Below, in pieces: positions 58,924-64,000 of a stretch of 64,000 nt of DNA (its first letter is position 1; each line of letters opens with the position of its first letter). Source of the stretch: Myxococcus landrumus (GTDB lineage: Bacteria > Myxococcota > Myxococcia > Myxococcales > Myxococcaceae); NCBI RefSeq assembly GCF_017301635.1, contig NZ_CP071091.1:1641001-1705000 (forward strand), given 5' to 3'. A program made the translations under genes and the position numbers. Below the pieces are notes generated by a model. It did not search any database and was not told the origin of the DNA. It saw only the letters and a program-made list of their open reading frames with translations.

Positions 58924-60108
58924 ATGGAGTCATTCAAGGGCAATCTCGCCAGCTATCGCCTGCAACTGGTGATGTCTCCCCTCTTCTCGACGCCCGGCGT
59001 GGAGGGCACGTTGAGGGTGGAGCGAGGCGCCATCCAGCGCTGCTTCCAGGTGAAGGATGGCTGCCTGGTGGGCGAGAGCTCGAATGACCCTCGCGAGCAC
59101 CTGGCGCAGGTGCTCGTGAATCTGCGCATCCTCGACGCGCCCCGAGCAGCCGCGGCCTTCGAGGCGGCCGAGGGCGCGAACATGCCCTACGGCACGTTCC
59201 TGGTGCAGCGCTGCTTCGTGGAGCTGCCCCGGCTCATCGAGGCCATGGAGCACAAGGCGCGCGAGGCGCTCTTCGACTGCTACGGCTGGGAGTCCGGCGA
59301 GGTGGAGTTCACGCCCAAGCTGCCGCCGGCCTCGCGAGCGGTGGGCTTGAAGCTGTCGCTGTCGACGCTCCACCGTGACGCGGTGACGCGACTTCGAGAG
59401 TGGTCGGTGTTCCGCGAGGTCTTCCCGCACCTGGACGCCACGTTCAGGGTGTTCCGCGAGTTCGCCGTGGAGACGTACTCCGAGGAGGAGGACAAGCTCC
59501 TGGAGCTGGCCGCGAGCGGCGCCACGCTGGGCGAGATGCTCGCCACCGCCAGGGAGGCACCGCTGTTCGCCGCGCGGTGGATTCTCCACCTGTACCGTCG
59601 AGGTGCGCTGGCACCTCGAGTGCCCAAGGGCCCCAGGCTTGGCGAAGCCGCGGAGCTGGCCGACCTGCTGAACCTGGTGAAGGGCTTCCTCGAGAAGGGC
59701 AAGTACGACCACGCGGTCGCCCTGGCGGCACAGGTCCTGGAGCGAGGCCCCGTGCCGGAGGCCCATGCCCTGTACCGCGAGGCCGAGGTGCGCCTGACGT
59801 TGGCGCTGAGCGACGAGCTCTTCGCACTCGATGGAAGGCTCGTCTTCGAACCCATCCCCCGCCCCACCCCACCGCAGCTCACGGCGGATGATCTCTACCT
59901 GTACTCGAAGCTGCGAGGCAGCCGGAGCATCCGCCAGGCACTGCGCACCGCCGCCATGGGAGAGCTGGCCGCGTCGCGCTCCGTCCATCGGCTGATGGCG
60001 TCTGGCCTGATACGTGTCGCGCCCTTGCCCGACACGGAGTCCTCCGCCGAGACGAGACGCACCAGCACGGACCCGTTCGGCCTCCCCGCCATCAAGCTGG
60101 GGATGTGA
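58924..60108 (+). CDS. DUF4388 (PatA-N-like) domain protein
   Basis: 394 residues; ATG 58924 follows GAGGAGG. N-terminal DUF4388 module (about 1-130): FKGNLASYRLQLVMSPLFST, GTLRVERGAIQRCFQVKDG, GTFLVQRCFVEL and ALFDCYGWESGEVEF, the Leu/Gly pattern of PatA-N domains common in myxobacteria. A winged-helix-like segment (about 190-235, EEDKLLELAASGATLGEML) and a TPR-like helical region (about 240-300, NLVKGFLEKGKYDHAVALA) follow, then a second short helical repeat region. Probably a cytoplasmic signalling or motility-regulation protein; no precise role can be given. Confidence 0.85.
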   Translation: MESFKGNLASYRLQLVMSPLFSTPGVEGTLRVERGAIQRCFQVKDGCLVGESSNDPREHLAQVLVNLRILDAPRAAAAFEAAEGANMPYGTFLVQRCFVELPRLIEAMEHKAREALFDCYGWESGEVEFTPKLPPASRAVGLKLSLSTLHRDAVTRLREWSVFREVFPHLDATFRVFREFAVETYSEEEDKLLELAASGATLGEMLATAREAPLFAARWILHLYRRGALAPRVPKGPRLGEAAELADLLNLVKGFLEKGKYDHAVALAAQVLERGPVPEAHALYREAEVRLTLALSDELFALDGRLVFEPIPRPTPPQLTADDLYLYSKLRGSRSIRQALRTAAMGELAASRSVHRLMASGLIRVAPLPDTESSAETRRTSTDPFGLPAIKLGM

Positions 60109-60129
60109 CAGGCACGCTCCGATTCGGCG

Positions 60130-61059
<930 letters not shown>

Positions 61060-61093
61060 GCCGTCAGGCTACCGGAGCCCCGCGCCGAGGCAA

Positions 61094-62014
61094 TCAGGAG
61101 CGTGGTCCGCTCGCGCCTTCCCCAGCGGAACGCTCCAGCGCCTGCACCACCCAGGGCCAGCCCACCACGATGTTTCCCGGAGAGCGCAGGCAGGCATCCG
61201 CCACAGCGAGGACCTCCGCGGGCCGGGAGCGCACCGCCAACGCCAGGTGCCGGCTCAGAAACGGGTGCGGCAGATAGCTCAGGTTGTGGTGACGCACGGG
61301 CACCCAGTGCAGCGTCGGCAGTCCCGTCCATCGCTCCACCGCGTACGCCACCGCCGAGGCCAGGACCTCCAGCGCATACAACGGCAACCGGAACGCACTC
61401 ACCAGGAAGGCCACCAGCGCCGACGCCGCCACGGCTCCCGCGAAGGACATGTTCACCAGCCGGCTCCACACCAACATGGGCACCACGCTGGTGACGATGG
61501 CCGCCATCTGGACCCGCCACACGGAGGGACCTCGCCCGATGGAGATGCTGGCGATGCTGCCCACCGACAACCCCGACACCATTCCCAGGCAGACGCCCAC
61601 GACCACTCCGGCACTGCCCCCTTCCACCGGCCCGAAGGCCCCCGCCGCCGTGGCGTGCAGCCCCACCAGGATGGACAGACTCGCCAGGGACCCCAGGAGC
61701 ACGCCCGCCGCCAGTCCAGACACCTGCGCGAGCGCCAGCCCCACGGCCGAACAACACAGCGCGGAGACCGCCCAGCCCCCTCGAAGGGGAATGCCAACAC
61801 AGTACAGCCCCAACCCCACGAGGGCCGTCGCCAGGGGAGAGCCCACCACCAGCAACAACAACATGCGCCGGACATAGAGCCCCGCCGCGCGTCCTCCGTC
61901 GGCCTGCTCCTTCCAGAGCTGGCCGATGCGCCCGCCAGGCACGAGGATTCCCGCCGCTCGGAGCCTGTAGTGCAGGTCCACCGGTCGGAACAACAGCAGC
62001 AACAGCAACTTCAT
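61094..62014 (-). CDS. Polytopic membrane protein, unknown function
   Basis: 306 residues from ATG 62014. A short cytoplasmic start with FRPVDLHYRLRAAG, then about seven to eight Gly/Ala/Ser-rich spans (about 50-235), then a soluble end with LHWVPVRHHNLSYLPHPFLSRHLALA. The last segment is followed by a helical stretch ending abruptly after VVQALERSAGEGASGPRS, so it could be a shortened member of a larger family whose soluble part is missing. Located between the YciO-like gene (85 bp) and Xer (34 bp) on the same strand. Not recognised. Confidence 0.7.
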   Translation of the reverse strand: MKLLLLLLFRPVDLHYRLRAAGILVPGGRIGQLWKEQADGGRAAGLYVRRMLLLLVVGSPLATALVGLGLYCVGIPLRGGWAVSALCCSAVGLALAQVSGLAAGVLLGSLASLSILVGLHATAAGAFGPVEGGSAGVVVGVCLGMVSGLSVGSIASISIGRGPSVWRVQMAAIVTSVVPMLVWSRLVNMSFAGAVAASALVAFLVSAFRLPLYALEVLASAVAYAVERWTGLPTLHWVPVRHHNLSYLPHPFLSRHLALAVRSRPAEVLAVADACLRSPGNIVVGWPWVVQALERSAGEGASGPRS

Positions 62015-62099
62015 CGGCGATGGGACGTACTGCGGAATGTCCGTCCGCGCCGGCCCCGCGGCTCCTGATTGCACTGCGGCCCCCCCTCGTGAGCGAGTT

Positions 62100-62711
62100 T
62101 CAGTCCTCCAGCCTACCCTTGCCCTGGCGGAGGATTTCAAGCGTATCGCCGATGAGTGAAACCACCGTGGACGGCTCGTTCAATGTCACGCCGCCATCCA
62201 GGATGAGGTCCAACCCATGGCCCAATGCGTCCTTGATGTCCCGAGCGTCCGTGAGCGGCTCACCCTCGAGGTTGCTCACCGATGTCGTCACCAGGGGACG
62301 CCCCAGCGCACGCGCCAGCTCCCGTGCCAGTGGGGCATCGGGTACCCGGATACCTACCTGTTTCTGTCGGGTCATCATCAAGTCCGGCACCAGGCGCGTC
62401 GCTTCTAGAATGAAAGTAAACGCGCCAGGGGTCAGACCCTTCATCGTCCGGTACGCGAAATTGCTCACGTGGGCATAGCGCGCCACGTCAGACAGGTCCG
62501 GACAGAGGAAGGACAGGGGCTTCTTCTTGTCTCGGCCCTTGAGCTGGTAGAGCCGCTCGATGGCCTTCTTCGAGCCCAGGTCACAGCCCATGCCGTAATA
62601 GGTATCCGTCGGATAGGCGACGAGTCCGCCGCGCTCGAGCACCTCCACGGCGCGCTGGATGTGGCGCGGAGAGGGGTGCTCCATGTCCACCTCGAGGATG
62701 GGTGCGGCCAT
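62100..62711 (-). CDS. yciO: YciO/TsaC/Sua5-family protein
   Basis: 203 residues, single YrdC-like domain. GGLVAYPTDTYYGMGCDLGSK, KGRDKKKPLSFLCPDLSD, TPGAFTFILEATRLVP, GIRVPDAPLARELARALGRP and VTTSVSNLEGEPLTD follow the family in order. The closest pattern is YciO, with TTSVSN where TsaC has STSAN, and it lacks the Sua5 C-terminal domain. TsaC makes threonylcarbamoyl-AMP for t6A in tRNA; whether this protein is the cell's main supplier or a YciO-type paralogue cannot be decided here. The antiporter stop lies 33 bp upstream. Confidence 0.88.
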   Translation of the reverse strand: MAAPILEVDMEHPSPRHIQRAVEVLERGGLVAYPTDTYYGMGCDLGSKKAIERLYQLKGRDKKKPLSFLCPDLSDVARYAHVSNFAYRTMKGLTPGAFTFILEATRLVPDLMMTRQKQVGIRVPDAPLARELARALGRPLVTTSVSNLEGEPLTDARDIKDALGHGLDLILDGGVTLNEPSTVVSLIGDTLEILRQGKGRLED

Positions 62712-62744
62712 GACGTGTCGTGCCTCCTGAGTGCTTCGAACAGC

Positions 62745-64000
62745 CTACGCCGTTCCTGGCGCCTCGTCCGTCCTGACTTCGCCGCTGGCCGTCAAGGCGC
62801 GGCGAGTGAGCACCGGCCCCACCAGCTCGTGCGCCGTGATCATGGCCACGATGAGCACCTCGACCTGGGGGCCGAACGTGGGGAAGGTCCTGGACACCAG
62901 CGCCGCCAGTCCGAACGTCACGCCCGCCTGGGAGATGAGCCCCATCCACAGGTACTCCTTCAGGCGTGGGTCGTGCGTGGGCGCGAAACGTCGACAAGCA
63001 AACCAGATGGCCAAGCCGCGCAGCACCACCAACAGGAGCGCCGCGGGCCCCACCGTCATCAGCGCATCCAGCTTCAGCCCCGCGCCCGCCGCGGCGAAGA
63101 AGAGCGCGAACACGGGCAGCCCCGCGCGCTGAATCGCGTGGTGGATGCGCTCTCCCTCCCGCTCGTCCAGGTTGACGATGAGCGCTCCGGCCGCCAAGGA
63201 CACCAGCAGCGGAGACAAGTGCAGGCGGGTGCCTCCCTCGGCCGCCGCGAACGACAGGCCGACGAGGAACAGCGGCAGCTCGCGCTTCACGCCGCGCATG
63301 TAGACGAGCATCGCCACCGCCAGCACGCCGCCCACCACCACCGAGCCGAACAGCTCCCACCCCACCCCGCTCAACAAGCCCGCGATGTCGAAGCCGCCAC
63401 CGAAGCTCGCGCGCGTCATGCCCGCCGCCAGCGCGAACGCCACCATGACCAGCAGGTCGCCGATGATGACCAGCGCCATGAGGAACTCGGTGAAACTCCC
63501 TCGAGCGCTCGTCTCCTGGACGATGGCGATGGTCACCGTGGGCGAGAACGACACCACCACCGTGGACATCAGCGCGCTGACCGCCAGCGCCTGGGGCATC
63601 GTCAACGGTGTCAGGAAGGGCAGCACGGGCTTGAGGGCGAGCGTCGCGCCGAAGCACACCGCGAACGTCACCGCGCAGACCGCCGCGCACAGCAATGCCA
63701 CGCGAGCCCCCACGCGCCGGATGAGCCCCAGCCGCAGCTCGGTGCCCGCGACCAGCGCGATGAGGCTCACCGCCAGCCCCTTCACCAGGTCCAACCCCTT
63801 CACGCCCTCGCCCGGAATGAAGCCCAGCGCGTACGGCCCCACCGCCACGCCCACCAGCAGGTAGCCCGTGAGCCGGGGCAGCCCGAACCCCTTGGCCACC
63901 TTGCCCGCGAACAGGCCGCACAAGAGCAAGGCCCCGGCCGCCAGCGTCACCGACGTGCCCGAGTCCGCGCGCAGCACCTGGGCGCGACTGATGATGGCCA
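62745..64000 (-). CDS. CPA2/Kef-type cation:proton antiporter, start at or beyond the right edge
   Basis: At least 418 residues and about twelve spans with the Na_H_Exchanger pattern: FAGKVAKGFGLPRLTGYLLVGVAVGPYALGF, LALVAGTELRLG-like SLIALVAGTELRLGLI, VSALMSTVVVSFSPTVT, and the ion-site-like span with VIIGDLLVMVAFAL. No TrkA-N or TrkA-C domain follows, so it is the short form. A GTG at 63977 could start it, but the frame stays open to the edge, reading AIISRAQ before that GTG; bases 63999-64000 read TG on the minus strand, so an ATG may begin one base outside. First gene seen of the yciO-membrane-xer string. Confidence 0.88.
   Translation of the reverse strand, partial: AIISRAQVLRADSGTSVTLAAGALLLCGLFAGKVAKGFGLPRLTGYLLVGVAVGPYALGFIPGEGVKGLDLVKGLAVSLIALVAGTELRLGLIRRVGARVALLCAAVCAVTFAVCFGATLALKPVLPFLTPLTMPQALAVSALMSTVVVSFSPTVTIAIVQETSARGSFTEFLMALVIIGDLLVMVAFALAAGMTRASFGGGFDIAGLLSGVGWELFGSVVVGGVLAVAMLVYMRGVKRELPLFLVGLSFAAAEGGTRLHLSPLLVSLAAGALIVNLDEREGERIHHAIQRAGLPVFALFFAAAGAGLKLDALMTVGPAALLLVVLRGLAIWFACRRFAPTHDPRLKEYLWMGLISQAGVTFGLAALVSRTFPTFGPQVEVLIVAMITAHELVGPVLTRRALTASGEVRTDEAPGTA

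Overview
This is a GC-rich (about two thirds G+C) bacterial chromosome segment. It most resembles a myxobacterium of the Myxococcaceae. The reasons are the extreme GC bias at third codon positions, which opens long antisense reading frames everywhere; many secreted proteins and lipoproteins; a sigma-54-dependent response regulator and a sigma-54 promoter; PatA-N-like (DUF4388) and GspE-N proteins; cyclic-nucleotide/TPR proteins; and a very large multi-domain surface protein. I assign the family from gene content only. I see no rRNA, tRNA, CRISPR array, insertion sequence or prophage, and the window reads as ordinary chromosome.

Layout. 1-9300 (-): a giant secreted protein of at least 3,100 residues that runs off the left edge. 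9.5-19.3 kb, nearly all (-): SppA peptidase, a small membrane protein (+), RtcA RNA cyclase, an S15/CocE hydrolase, an NtrC-type regulator with its histidine kinase, an MBL-fold hydrolase and a small basic ORF. 19.5-26.1 kb (+): a sigma-54 promoter driving an efflux operon (membrane-fusion protein, two ABC ATPases, two permeases), then an MFS transporter. 26-32 kb: small proteins, a large membrane protein, an EEP-family lipoprotein, an SBF-like transporter and a MarR-GNAT fusion. 32-37 kb (-): a secreted gluzincin protease, a chemoreceptor and a free PDC sensor protein. 37-41 kb: a glutamine amidotransferase and TesB (-), then a bile-acid/sodium-symporter-family transporter translationally coupled to a predicted outer-membrane protein (+), with a perfect 23-bp palindrome in the divergent promoter region. 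41-45.7 kb (-): SlyD and an MrfA-MrfB-like DNA repair pair. 45.8-48.8 kb: an ArsB/NhaD-superfamily permease, a lipoprotein and a stand-alone GspE-N protein. 48.8-58.6 kb (-): trpS, scpA-scpB, a pseudouridine synthase with an enormous Gly/Arg-rich repeat tail, a HEAT-repeat lipoprotein and a TPR/cyclic-nucleotide-binding protein. 58.9-64 kb: a DUF4388 protein (+), then Xer recombinase, a membrane protein, a YciO/TsaC-family protein and a CPA2-type antiporter (-) whose start lies at or just beyond the right edge.

How genes work together. scpA and scpB overlap and encode the kleisin partners of SMC, and the upstream trpS and downstream rluB-like gene lie on the same strand. MrfA (helicase) and MrfB (DEDD exonuclease) are 15 bp apart and match a known mitomycin-damage repair pair. 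The exporter genes overlap by ATGA junctions and form one tripartite-type pump lacking a local outer-membrane channel. The MBL hydrolase, kinase and NtrC-type regulator form a second likely operon 0.6 kb from the sigma-54 promoter and transcribed away from it, so this regulator is a candidate activator of the pump. Several genes lack a Shine-Dalgarno sequence and instead carry a TANNNT-like hexamer 7-9 nt before the start codon, as expected of leaderless mRNAs.

The items I find most worth following are the giant surface protein, the pseudouridine synthase tail, the sigma-54-controlled exporter with its unusual ATPase pair, the trpS leader hairpin, and the 23-bp palindrome before the transporter/outer-membrane gene pair.
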